A stretch of 64,000 nt of DNA from Caulobacteraceae bacterium (GTDB lineage Bacteria > Pseudomonadota > Alphaproteobacteria > Caulobacterales > Caulobacteraceae): NCBI GenBank assembly GCA_027489335.1, contig JAIXZX010000011.1, positions 47,868-111,867 of the forward strand, read 5' to 3'. Numbering within the stretch: position 1 is the first letter of the stretch; every line of letters begins with the position of its first letter. Shown here piece by piece: positions 21,507 through 28,939 of this stretch. A model generated the notes under the pieces. The model saw nothing but the letters and a program-made list of their open reading frames with translations. It made no database searches and had not been told where the DNA came from. The position numbers and the translations under genes are program-made.

Positions 21507-21809
21507 CTACACGCCCTCGAACAGCACGCCGAGCGCGCCGCGCACCGCATAGGCCTCGTCCTCGGTAAGCATGCGCAGGGGCTGATGGCCGAGTTCACGG
21601 AGCGGGATGGCGGCCATCTGGAGCGGCAGCAGCATGACCCTCTGCCCCTCAACCTCGAGGATGGGCGTCAGTCGTCCCGGCTGAGCGCCGGTCAGCTCCA
21701 TCAACGCAATGAGCGGCACGACCACGCGGGTGTTGGTGGGGTTCAGCAGATCCGACTGGACGTCGACGACCAGCACGCCGCTCGGAAGCCGGTAAATCCC
21801 ATGCTTCAT
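21507..21809 (-). CDS. ccdB: CcdB-family toxin of a type II toxin-antitoxin pair
   Basis: 100-residue CcdB-like protein. CcdB proteins poison DNA gyrase. The family pattern is visible as VVDVQSDLLN, the strand TRVVVPL, then LTPILEVEGQRVMLLPLQMA and a C-terminal helix. The ATG overlaps the stop of the upstream antitoxin gene (TGATG), the usual toxin-antitoxin coupling. The C-terminal Trp-Gly-Ile-type end of plasmid CcdB is not present (it ends VLFEGV), so whether it still targets gyrase is open. Confidence 0.88.
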   Translation of the reverse strand: MKHGIYRLPSGVLVVDVQSDLLNPTNTRVVVPLIALMELTGAQPGRLTPILEVEGQRVMLLPLQMAAIPLRELGHQPLRMLTEDEAYAVRGALGVLFEGV

Positions 21810-22054
21810 CAGAACTGCCGGTATTCCGCCAGGACCAGACCATCGGCCTCCACCTTGGCGTTGTACCAGTCGAAGAAGGCACGGTTTTCGACTTGCCAGC
21901 GCCGCGCCCGTTCAGCGGCGACAGCCGCCTCCAGGCCGCTCTCGCAGGCGCGCGAGAGGTTCAGGCCCAGCGCCTTGGCTTCCTCAACGAGCGCGCCGGG
22001 AAGGGTGAGGTTCAACCGCTGACGACCAGAAGCATGCGCGTTTTCCATGCGCAT
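21809..22054 (-). CDS. ccdA: CcdA-family antitoxin
   Basis: 81-residue antitoxin with an N-terminal ribbon-helix-helix DNA-binding domain (QRLNLTLPGALVEEAKALGL) and a C-terminal toxin-binding tail (ENRAFFDWYNAKVEADGL), as in CcdA. The complex normally represses its own promoter, which would lie within 22055-22120. The first ATG (22054) is followed by a second one two codons later. It lies in the tRNA-Arg-linked islet, with a mauE-like gene fragment immediately upstream. Confidence 0.88.
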   Translation of the reverse strand: MRMENAHASGRQRLNLTLPGALVEEAKALGLNLSRACESGLEAAVAAERARRWQVENRAFFDWYNAKVEADGLVLAEYRQF

Positions 22055-22122
22055 AGCTTACGCGCACGTCGCGCCGTTTTCCAGCCCGTCCACGTTATTA
22101 ACGCCTGGCCGCCGCCCCCCCA

Positions 22123-22171
22123 CACATCGCCAGCATCCACACGGCCATGGCGATCATCATCAGGTTCTCGG
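22123..22171 (-). pseudogene. Fragment of a second mauE-like gene (3' tail only)
   Basis: 49 bp match the 3' end of the glutaredoxin-MauE gene (23929-23977) at 46 of 49 positions. Read on the minus strand they encode ENLMMIAMAVWMLAM, against ENLMMMAMAVWMLTM and a stop in the intact gene. The match ends abruptly on the upstream side and the stop codon is lost. It is in the same orientation as the intact gene, so the ABC-F gene is bracketed by direct repeats. Probably a deletion or insertion scar. Confidence 0.75.
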
Positions 22172-22182
22172 CCACCAGTCCC

Positions 22183-23811
22183 TCACCCGCCCGGGTGCAG
22201 CCCTGGCGCTTCCTGCCCGGTGCGGGTGACATATTCGGTATAGCCGCCGCCGTACTGGTGGACGCCGTCGGGGGTCAGCTCCAGCACGCGGTTGGACAGG
22301 GCCGCCAGGAAGTGGCGATCGTGCGAGACGAAGAGCATGGCGCCCTCAAACTCCGCCAGGGCCGCCACCAGCATCTCCTTGGTCACCATGTCGAGATGGT
22401 TGGTGGGCTCGTCGAGCACCAGCAGGTTGGGCGGATCAAACAGCATCTTGGCCATGACCAGACGGGCCTTCTCGCCGCCGGACAGGACGCGGCAGGGCTT
22501 TTCCACATCGTCGCCGGAGAAGCCGAAGCAGCCGGCCAGGGTGCGCAGCGCGCCCTGCCCCGCCTGCGGGAAGGAACCGTCCAGGGACTCGAAGATGGTC
22601 TCCTCGCCGTCCAGCAGGTCCATGGAGTGCTGGGCGAAGTAGCCCATCTTGACGCTCGCGCCGATGTTCACCACGCCCTGGTCCGGGGTGATGGCGCCGG
22701 CCACAAGTTTCAACAGCGTCGACTTGCCCGCGCCATTGGCGCCCAGGACGCACCAGCGTTCCTTGCGGCGCACCAGGAAATCGAGGCCCTCATAGATCGG
22801 CTGGGCCCCGTAGCCTTTATGGACATTGCGCAGGCTGATCACGTCCTCGCCCGACCGCGGCGGGCTGCGGAACTCGAACTGAACCGACTGGCGACGGCGC
22901 GGCGCCTCGACGCGCTCGATCTTGTCCAGCTTCTTGACCCGGCTCTGAACCTGGGCGGCGTGGCTGGCGCGCGCCTTGAACTTCTCGATGAACTTGATTT
23001 CCTTGGCCAGCATGGCCTGCTGGCGCTCGTACTGCGCCTGGCGCTGCTGCTCGCCGAGCGCGCGCTGCTGGTCGTAGAAGTCGAGATCGCCCGAATAGGT
23101 GACGAGGTCGCCGCCGTCGATCTCCACCACCTTGCCGATGATGCGGTTCATGAAGGCGCGGTCGTGCGAGGTCATCAGCAGCGCGCCGTCATAGGCTTTG
23201 AGGAAGGCCTCCAGCCAGATCAGGCTTTCCAGATCCAGGTGGTTGCTGGGTTCGTCCAGCAGCATGGCGTCGGGCCGCATGAGCAGGATGCGGGCCAGGG
23301 CCACGCGCATCTTCCAGCCCCCCGACAACAGGCCGACATCGCCGTCCATGCGCTCCTGGCTGAAGCTCAGGCCCGCCAGAACCTCGCGCGCCCGGGCTTC
23401 CAGGGCGTAGCCGTCCAGTTCCTGGAAACGCTCCAGCACCTCGCCATAGCGTTCCATGTTGGCGTCCAGCTTGTCGGCCTGGTCCGGATCGACCATGGCG
23501 GCCTCGAGCATCGCCATCTCGGCGGCCATGGCGCTGACCGGGCCCACGCCATCCATCACTGCGGCGACGGCGCTCTGGCCCGCCATCTCGCCCACGTCCT
23601 GGCTGAAATAGCCGATCGTCATGCCGGGATCGATCACGACCGCGCCGTCGTCCGGCTGCTCCTGGCCAGTGATCATGCGGAACAGCGTCGTCTTGCCGGC
23701 GCCGTTGGGGCCGACAAGCCCGACCTTCTCGCCCTTCTGGACGCCCATCGAGGCGTCGATGAACAGGATCTGGTGGCCGTTCTGCTTGGAGATATTGTCG
23801 AGGCGGATCAT
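22183..23811 (-). CDS. ABC-F family translation-associated ATPase (YbiT-like)
   Basis: 542-residue soluble protein with two ABC ATPase domains and no membrane segments. Walker A motifs are GPNGAGKTT (about 34-42) and GANGAGKST (about 354). Signature motifs LSGGWKMRVALARIL and LSGGEKARLVMAKML, and D-loops DEPSNHLD and DEPTNHLD, are present. The linker between domains is charged and helical with many Gln, Arg and Lys. ABC-F proteins act at the ribosomal E site, in translation control or antibiotic protection; length and linker suggest the YbiT group. The C terminus ends right beside the mauE-like fragment. Confidence 0.93.
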   Translation of the reverse strand: MIRLDNISKQNGHQILFIDASMGVQKGEKVGLVGPNGAGKTTLFRMITGQEQPDDGAVVIDPGMTIGYFSQDVGEMAGQSAVAAVMDGVGPVSAMAAEMAMLEAAMVDPDQADKLDANMERYGEVLERFQELDGYALEARAREVLAGLSFSQERMDGDVGLLSGGWKMRVALARILLMRPDAMLLDEPSNHLDLESLIWLEAFLKAYDGALLMTSHDRAFMNRIIGKVVEIDGGDLVTYSGDLDFYDQQRALGEQQRQAQYERQQAMLAKEIKFIEKFKARASHAAQVQSRVKKLDKIERVEAPRRRQSVQFEFRSPPRSGEDVISLRNVHKGYGAQPIYEGLDFLVRRKERWCVLGANGAGKSTLLKLVAGAITPDQGVVNIGASVKMGYFAQHSMDLLDGEETIFESLDGSFPQAGQGALRTLAGCFGFSGDDVEKPCRVLSGGEKARLVMAKMLFDPPNLLVLDEPTNHLDMVTKEMLVAALAEFEGAMLFVSHDRHFLAALSNRVLELTPDGVHQYGGGYTEYVTRTGQEAPGLHPGG

Positions 23812-23927
23812 GGGTCGGCCTGCTAGCGCGGGAACGCGGCGAACGCCACCCTCAGCCTTTGGTCAGATCGCCTCACGGCCGAGAAGCAGGCCAAGCGCGC
23901 CGCAGGCGCCGGCCGCTTCGGCCCCCC

Positions 23928-24668
23928 TCACATCGTCAGCATCCACACGGCCATGGCCATCATCATCAGGTTTTCGGTCAGCGACAGGAAGCCGAGCGGC
24001 ACGTTGCTGTCGCCGCCGACGCAGGCGCACTTCAGTTCGCGGCGGTCGAGATAGACGGCCTTGAACACCGAGACCGCGCCGATGACACCGATGGTCAGGG
24101 CCACCGGCGCCGAAATCCAGGTGAGCACGCCCGCGACCATCAGGGCGCCGGCCCCGAACTCGGCGAAGGGATAGATCTTGCCATAGGGCGGCCACCGCTT
24201 GGCCAGCAGGTCGTAGTTGAGAAACATGGTCGAGAAGCTCTCGACATTCTGCAGCTTGAGCATGCCCAGAACCATCATCGACAGGGCGATGAACCACACC
24301 GCCGTCTGCTGAGTGAGCGGAGTCCCATAGACCGCCAGGCTGATCATGGCGGCCATGATCGCGGTGGTGGCGAACACCACCAGGACCGGGGTGTAGGTTG
24401 TGGCCTTCGGGTCGCGGACCTTCAGGCCCAGATGGCGGCGCAGATCATCATGGCCGCCGATCCGCTCGCCTGCGATGAAGATCTGCGGCGTGGTGGCGAC
24501 GCCATGCTGCGCCTTGAAGGCGTCGGTCTCCTCCCGGCTGGTCAGCCAGCGGTCGTCCACCTGATAGCCGCGGCTGCGCAGCAGGTGCCGGGCCTTCAGC
24601 CCATAGGGACAGACATGGTCGGCCATCACCATGCGATGCAGCACGGCGGTCTTCTGGGGTGAGGTCAC
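23928..24668 (-). CDS. Glutaredoxin-MauE/DoxX fusion, redox-associated membrane protein
   Basis: 246-residue two-part protein. Residues 1-85 form a glutaredoxin-like domain with a monothiol-type site Cys20-Pro-Tyr-Gly and cis-Pro in TTPQIF (about 59-61). Residues 92-246 hold four hydrophobic segments of the MauE/DoxX type, with a Cys214-Ala-Cys216 pair before the last helix. MauE proteins are tied to disulfide formation in methylamine dehydrogenase, but no such enzyme is encoded here. The gene diverges from a MerR regulator whose 7-4-7 operator covers its promoter, so expression is probably metal- or thiol-stress-induced. Transfer of electrons between the two thiol sites is a hypothesis. Confidence 0.87.
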   Translation of the reverse strand: MTSPQKTAVLHRMVMADHVCPYGLKARHLLRSRGYQVDDRWLTSREETDAFKAQHGVATTPQIFIAGERIGGHDDLRRHLGLKVRDPKATTYTPVLVVFATTAIMAAMISLAVYGTPLTQQTAVWFIALSMMVLGMLKLQNVESFSTMFLNYDLLAKRWPPYGKIYPFAEFGAGALMVAGVLTWISAPVALTIGVIGAVSVFKAVYLDRRELKCACVGGDSNVPLGFLSLTENLMMMAMAVWMLTM

Positions 24669-24703
24669 GGGGAGCTCCTTGGACTTGTAATCCTTGAGAC
24701 CGA

Positions 24704-24734
24704 CCCTAGGTTCCGTACGTCAGTACGGAGTCAA
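24704..24734. promoter_or_regulatory. MerR-type operator/promoter (7-4-7 dyad)
   Basis: TCCGTAC-GTCA-GTACGGA (24712-24729) is a perfect dyad of the form used by mercury-type MerR regulators. On the minus strand TTGACT (24729-24734) is the -35 box of the glutaredoxin-MauE gene and CTAGGG or TAGGGT lies 19 or 20 bp further, the elongated spacing that MerR proteins correct. The -35 box overlaps the merR start codon, allowing autoregulation. Confidence 0.82.
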
Positions 24735-25150
24735 TGATGAAATCTCGAACCATCGCCATCCTGGCCCGCGAGGGCGGCGTGGGCGTGGAGACCGTGCGCT
24801 TCTACCAGCGCCGCGGCCTGTTGCCGACGCCCGAACGCTGGTCCAGGGACGGGGTCGGAACCGGCGTGCGCCGCTATGGGGAGGAGGATGTCCGCCGCCT
24901 GCGCTTCATCCGCTCGGCCCAGACGGCGGGCTTCACCCTGGAGCAGATCAAGGAGCTGTTGTCCCTGGACGCGGGCGAGGACCGGGCCCGGGCCCATGAG
25001 CTGGCCAGCGAGCGGCTGGCGGCGCTGGATAAGGCCATCGCCGATCTGGTGGAGGCCCGCACGGCCCTGCGGCGCCTGGCCGGCGCCTGCGCCTCCACCG
25101 ACCAGGGCCCCTGCCCGATCATCGCCGCCTTCCAGGGGGAGGCGGCTTAG
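24734..25150 (+). CDS. MerR-family metal-responsive regulator (Hg-type body, CX7C metal loop)
   Basis: 138-residue activator-repressor. Winged-helix domain residues 5-75 (VETVRFYQRRGLL, RRYGEEDVRRLRFI) closely follow mercury MerR. The dimerisation helix is followed by a metal loop with Cys119-x7-Cys127 then Pro-Ile-Ile. That spacing is CueR-like (Cu(I)); mercury MerR has CX8C and a third Cys near residue 82, replaced here by non-Cys residues. It is divergent from the glutaredoxin-MauE gene and convergent with copC. Cu(I), Ag(I) or Au(I) sensing is the best guess; Hg(II) is less likely. Confidence 0.88.
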   Translation: MMKSRTIAILAREGGVGVETVRFYQRRGLLPTPERWSRDGVGTGVRRYGEEDVRRLRFIRSAQTAGFTLEQIKELLSLDAGEDRARAHELASERLAALDKAIADLVEARTALRRLAGACASTDQGPCPIIAAFQGEAA

Positions 25151-25162
25151 AGAGATCGGCCT

Positions 25163-25573
25163 CTAGTGGACCATGAACCGCACAGCCCCGGTCATCTCGT
25201 GGCCGTCGGCGCCCTTGGCCGTCCAGGTCAGCACATAGCGGCCGGGCGTGAGGTCGGGCAGGTCGGCGGAGACCTCAGTGGTGGCCGCGGCGGCGGCCAC
25301 CGGCACGGACTGTATCGGCTTGCCTTCGCCGGCCACGGTGACGGCGGTCAGCGTCATCGGGTGCTCGAAGGTGGCGGTGAACCAGTCGGGGGTCCCGTGG
25401 GTCATCTCGCCCTCAGTCGGGCTGGTGACCACCCCGTGCGCGGCGTGATCGCCAGACTTCGCCGGCGCAGCGGCCATGGCCCCATGGCCGGCGTGAGGGT
25501 CCTGGGCCAGGGCCGGCGCGGAGATCAGCGCCAGAGCCAGGGCGGGCGCGAGGGTCGATATCAGGGGTCGCAT
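25163..25573 (-). CDS. copC: CopC-domain periplasmic copper-binding protein
   Basis: 136 residues with a Sec signal (cleavage after ALISAPALA, near 23). The mature protein opens with a His-rich stretch (DPHAGHGAM) and then a CopC-like beta-sandwich: THGTPDWFTATFEHPMTLT and a final DGHEMTGAVRFMVH, where the last His residues resemble copper ligands. CopC proteins carry Cu(II) in the periplasm. It is last gene of the copA-copB-copC operon, 14 bp after copB. The canonical N-terminal His1 site of CopC is not obvious, so the metal site may differ. Confidence 0.85.
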   Translation of the reverse strand: MRPLISTLAPALALALISAPALAQDPHAGHGAMAAAPAKSGDHAAHGVVTSPTEGEMTHGTPDWFTATFEHPMTLTAVTVAGEGKPIQSVPVAAAAATTEVSADLPDLTPGRYVLTWTAKGADGHEMTGAVRFMVH

Positions 25574-25587
25574 GTTCAGGGGCTCCT

Positions 25588-26583
25588 TCAGAACCAGGCC
25601 CGCAGGCCGATGACGAACGCGGTGTGTTCAGTCGAGCCGCCCGCGGCGCGGGTGCGGCTGGCCGTGCCCCCCAGGTCGCGGCTCCAGTCGACGCCCACAT
25701 AGGGGGCGAATTCCTTGGCGATCTCGTAGCGCAGACGCAGGCCCGCCCCCACATGGCTCAGACCGGCGCCGAGGCCGAGCTCGAGGATGTCCGCGGCCGC
25801 GGCCTCCACCTCGATCCGCGGCTGCAGGATCAGGCGCTGAGTGATCCGCTGGTCGTATTCGGCCTCCACCCGCGCAGTCAGGTCGCCCCGGCTCGACAGG
25901 AAGGCCGCGGCGTCCACCTCCCACCAGTAGGGCGCCAACCCCTGGACCCCGACCACCAGGTGGGTGGGATCGGGACCGTCCTCGGCCACGTCCTGGCGCA
26001 GGCCCGCCTGCACATCCCAGAAGGGCGAGACCGCCCGGCTGTAGAGGGCCTGGACCTCACCCTCGATCTCGCCGTCGGTGGAGACCTCGCCTTCGGACTT
26101 CCACCAGAAGCGGTTGATGTCGCCGCCGGTCCAGCCGCCCACGTCCCACAGGCCAGAGGTCTCGCCCTCCTCGATCCGCGCCTCCAGCCGGTCGATGATC
26201 ACGGCGGTGGCGCGCACGTCGCCATTCTCCCGAAGCAGACCCTCCCGGGCGCGGGCCATCACAGCCTCGCCCCACAAGGCGTCGGCGGCGTGGGTGGGGC
26301 CTGAGCGGGCGGCCCGGGGCGGCGGCGGACGGCGCGGCCGTCCGGGATCATCGGCGCTGGTCGGCACGTCCGGCGGTCCGCTCGCAGGCGCGCCCATGGC
26401 GTGCCCGGCGTGTGGGTCTGCAGCGGCGCCCATATCGTGTCGGGCATGGGGATCAGGCGCCTCAGCGGCCATGGCGTGGCCCGCATGGGGATCAGGCTGC
26501 GCCGCCCCGTGGACATGCTCCTGGGCGTGGGCCCCACCGGCGGTGAGCGCCAGGGGGATCAGGGCGATAAGCAGGGCCTTCAT
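25588..26583 (-). CDS. copB: CopB/PcoB outer-membrane copper resistance protein
   Basis: 331 residues with a Sec signal (about 1-20), a His/Met-rich N-terminal segment (repeats of DPHAGHAM and DPHARHDM to residue 65), a Pro-rich linker, then the conserved beta-barrel CopB domain (ETSGLWDVGGWTGGDINRFW through VGVDWSRDLGGT). PcoB/CopB is thought to sit in the outer membrane and bind or export copper. The ATG overlaps the stop of the multicopper oxidase gene (ATGA), so copA and copB are co-translated. Confidence 0.93.
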   Translation of the reverse strand: MKALLIALIPLALTAGGAHAQEHVHGAAQPDPHAGHAMAAEAPDPHARHDMGAAADPHAGHAMGAPASGPPDVPTSADDPGRPRRPPPPRAARSGPTHAADALWGEAVMARAREGLLRENGDVRATAVIIDRLEARIEEGETSGLWDVGGWTGGDINRFWWKSEGEVSTDGEIEGEVQALYSRAVSPFWDVQAGLRQDVAEDGPDPTHLVVGVQGLAPYWWEVDAAAFLSSRGDLTARVEAEYDQRITQRLILQPRIEVEAAAADILELGLGAGLSHVGAGLRLRYEIAKEFAPYVGVDWSRDLGGTASRTRAAGGSTEHTAFVIGLRAWF

Positions 26584-28361
26584 GCGCCCTCTCCGTCCAG
26601 GGGCCGCACGGTGACCACATTGAACATGCCCGCATGCATGTGCATCAGCATGTGGCAGTGGAAGGCCCAGTCGCCGGGCGCATCGGCGGTCAGGTCGAAG
26701 GTCACCTTGGAGCCTGGCGCCACATTGACCGTGTGCTTCAGGGGCTGATGTCCCGCAGGCCCGCCGGTCACCAGCTCGAAGAAGTGGCCGTGCAGGTGGA
26801 TGGGGTGGGCCATCATGGTGTCGTTGACCAGGGTCACCCGCACGCGCTCGTTGCGGGCGAAGGCTATGGGCTCAACGATCTCGGAGAATTTCCGACCGTC
26901 GAAGCCCCACATGAACCGCTCCATATTGCCGGTCAGGTGGATCTCCAGGGCCCGGGATGGCGCCCTCTGGTCCTTGTTGGGCGCAAGCGCCACAAGGTCG
27001 GTATAGACCAGCACCCGGTGGGGGGCGTCCTCCAGCCCCATGGGCCGCTCGCCCAGGCGGTTGGCCGGGTCTGGCGAGACCATGTCCACCCCGACGCCCA
27101 CGGCCATGGCGGCCGGCGCGTTGTCGGGATCGCGCATGGCGTGGCCGCCATGGTCCATGCTCCCATGCTCCATAACGCCGTGATCCATCGCCGCGGGCGC
27201 GCCATGGCCCATGGCGGCGTGATCCATGCCGTCCATGGCCCCCATGCCGCCCATACCCATGTCGCGCATGGTGAGCGTCGGCACCTTGCGAAGGGGCGGT
27301 ACCGCCGCGGACATGCCCAGGCGCGGCGCGAGCGTCGCCCGCGCCAGGCCTGAACGGTCCACAGCCTCGGCCACCAGGGTATAGGCCTGATCCTCCGTGG
27401 GCTGGACGATGACGTCATAGGTTTCGGCCACCGAGATCTGGAACTCGTCGACCTCCACCGGCCGGACATTCTCGCCGTCGGCGTTGACCACGCTCATCGC
27501 CAGGCCCGGAATCCTGACATTGAAGATCGACATGGCCGAGGCGTTGATGATCCGCAGCCGCACCCGCTCGCCTGGCGAGAACAGGCCGGTCCAGTTCTCC
27601 GCCGGGCCATGGCCGTTGACCAGATAGGTGTAGGTGGTCCCGTTGACGTCGGCGATGTCCCGGGGGTCCATCCGCATGGCCCCCCACATGCGCCGTTCCT
27701 CCAGGCTCATCCCGTCCTCGCCGGAGATCAGGCCCGACAGGGTGGTGCGCGACCGGTTGAAATAGCCGGGGCTCTTCTTCAGCCGGTCGAGGATCTCGTG
27801 GGGATGGAGGAAGCTCCAGTCGGCCAGGACCAGCACATGCTCGCGGTCATAGGCCACCGGGTCGGCGTCCGCCGGATCGATGACCAGCGGCCCGTAATGG
27901 CCCATCGCCTCCTGCAGATTGGAGTGCGAGTGGTACCAGAAGGTCCCCGACTGGATGACCGTGAACTCGTACTGAAAGGTCTCGCCGGGCGCGATGCCGG
28001 GGAAGCTGATGCCGGGCACCCCATCCATCTGGAAGGGCAGCAGCAGGCCGTGCCAGTGGATCGAGGTGTCCTCATCCAGGGTGTTGGTGACCGATAGCCG
28101 TGCGGTCTGGCCTTCGCGCAGGCGGATCAGCGGGGCGGGCACGGTCCCGTTGACGGTGATCGCATGGCCGGTGCGCCCGCCGACGGTGAAGGGCGAGTGG
28201 CCGACCCGCAGCTGAATGTCCGGACCGCTCAGCGTCTCAGGCCCGGCGCTCAAGCCCCCGGTCCCCGACTGCGCCCAGGCCGGCATGAGCCCCTGCAGGG
28301 CCAGAAGGCCTGCGCCCCCGCCCATGGCTCGCAGCAGCCGGCGTCGTTCGCGGTCGATCAT
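26580..28361 (-). CDS. copA: CopA/PcoA-type periplasmic multicopper oxidase
   Basis: 593-residue copper oxidase that oxidises Cu(I) to the less toxic Cu(II) in the periplasm. A twin-arginine signal (RERRRLLRAMGGGAG) exports it folded. Copper-ligand motifs are IHWHG (His102, His104), WYHSHSN (His144, His146), HPIHLHGHFFEL and HCHMLMHMHAGM near the C terminus. A Met/His-rich insert (MGMGGMGAMDGMDHAAM onward, about residues 366-412) resembles the Cu(I)-collecting loops of CopA and CueO. It heads the copA-copB-copC operon; the promoter carries the MerR-type half site described at 28405. Confidence 0.95.
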   Translation of the reverse strand: MIDRERRRLLRAMGGGAGLLALQGLMPAWAQSGTGGLSAGPETLSGPDIQLRVGHSPFTVGGRTGHAITVNGTVPAPLIRLREGQTARLSVTNTLDEDTSIHWHGLLLPFQMDGVPGISFPGIAPGETFQYEFTVIQSGTFWYHSHSNLQEAMGHYGPLVIDPADADPVAYDREHVLVLADWSFLHPHEILDRLKKSPGYFNRSRTTLSGLISGEDGMSLEERRMWGAMRMDPRDIADVNGTTYTYLVNGHGPAENWTGLFSPGERVRLRIINASAMSIFNVRIPGLAMSVVNADGENVRPVEVDEFQISVAETYDVIVQPTEDQAYTLVAEAVDRSGLARATLAPRLGMSAAVPPLRKVPTLTMRDMGMGGMGAMDGMDHAAMGHGAPAAMDHGVMEHGSMDHGGHAMRDPDNAPAAMAVGVGVDMVSPDPANRLGERPMGLEDAPHRVLVYTDLVALAPNKDQRAPSRALEIHLTGNMERFMWGFDGRKFSEIVEPIAFARNERVRVTLVNDTMMAHPIHLHGHFFELVTGGPAGHQPLKHTVNVAPGSKVTFDLTADAPGDWAFHCHMLMHMHAGMFNVVTVRPLDGEGA

Positions 28362-28404
28362 CGGGGCGGACTCCTTTGAGCTTCAGACCTCGACCGCCTT
28401 CTTG

Positions 28405-28430
28405 CCCTAGGGACCATGGTACGGAGTCAA
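28405..28430 (-). promoter_or_regulatory. copA promoter with degenerate MerR-type site
   Basis: On the minus strand TTGACT is followed by CCGTAC and, after a short spacer, CCTAGGG. Both outer blocks (CCCTAGG and GTACGGAGTCAA on the plus strand) are identical to those of the MerR operator at 24704-24734, but five bases are missing from the centre and the inner arm is degenerate. It lies about 45 bp before the copA start. Confidence 0.55.
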
Positions 28431-28438
28431 CTGCGTCC

Positions 28439-28921
28439 TCAGCCGCCCTCGGCCTCCCCCTCCCCCTCGCCCTCGCCGCCGGCCATGGCGGCGATCTGAG
28501 CCTCCAGGGCGCGCCGGGTCTCCGGCGAGCAGTCGGACACGTTCGCCGTCGCCGCCGAGGTCGCCGGCCCGCTAAGCAGGTCTTCGACCACGCTCTCGGC
28601 CGCGGCCCGCAGCATGGGTTCCTCAATGCCGGCCACACCGATCCGCGCGAGCGCGCCGGCGTCCACATCGGCCCAGCCGCAGGTCGCCGCGGCCTGGCGC
28701 AGGGTCTGGGCGGCCCGCAGGCCCTGGCTGAGCTCCGGATTGGCCGCCTCCACCGCCGCCCAGGCGGCGTTGCGGCTGACCTGGCCGAGTTCAGCCTCCC
28801 CGCAGGCGGCCAGGGCGAAGGCGCAGAACGGGGCGATCAGGAGCGGACGCAGACGGCGGTTTCCCAGACGCCGCCCCGGAACGCTTGACTTCCTTTCATG
28901 CGTCAGAAATAACTTACACAT
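28439..28921 (-). CDS. Putative lipoprotein of unknown function
   Basis: 160 residues from ATG 28921; the true start could be internal because no ribosome site is clear. A hydrophobic signal ends in ALAAC (Cys39 from this start), suggesting a lipoprotein. The mature part is helical with two further Cys residues and ends in an acidic repeat GEGEGEGEAEGG. No known domain is seen. It is divergent from the ArsR gene with a 9-bp inverted repeat between them, and upstream of the copper operon on the same strand, but the copA promoter separates them. Confidence 0.6.
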   Translation of the reverse strand: MCKLFLTHERKSSVPGRRLGNRRLRPLLIAPFCAFALAACGEAELGQVSRNAAWAAVEAANPELSQGLRAAQTLRQAAATCGWADVDAGALARIGVAGIEEPMLRAAAESVVEDLLSGPATSAATANVSDCSPETRRALEAQIAAMAGGEGEGEGEAEGG

Positions 28922-28927
28922 GAAAGG
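28892..28927. promoter_or_regulatory. Inverted repeat CCTTTCATG-N18-CATGAAAGG (operator candidate)
   Basis: Perfect 9-bp arms separated by 18 bp lie between the lipoprotein gene and the divergent ArsR-type gene, 12 bp before its TTG start. Symmetry and place fit an autoregulatory site of the ArsR-type regulator. Confidence 0.5.
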
Positions 28928-28939
28928 CGGGTATCTGTT

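Noticed and set aside
20876..22122. Integrase or attachment-site repeat next to tRNA-Arg
   Set aside because: No recombinase gene and no second copy of the tRNA 3' end seen within the islet; only the islet composition remains as evidence.
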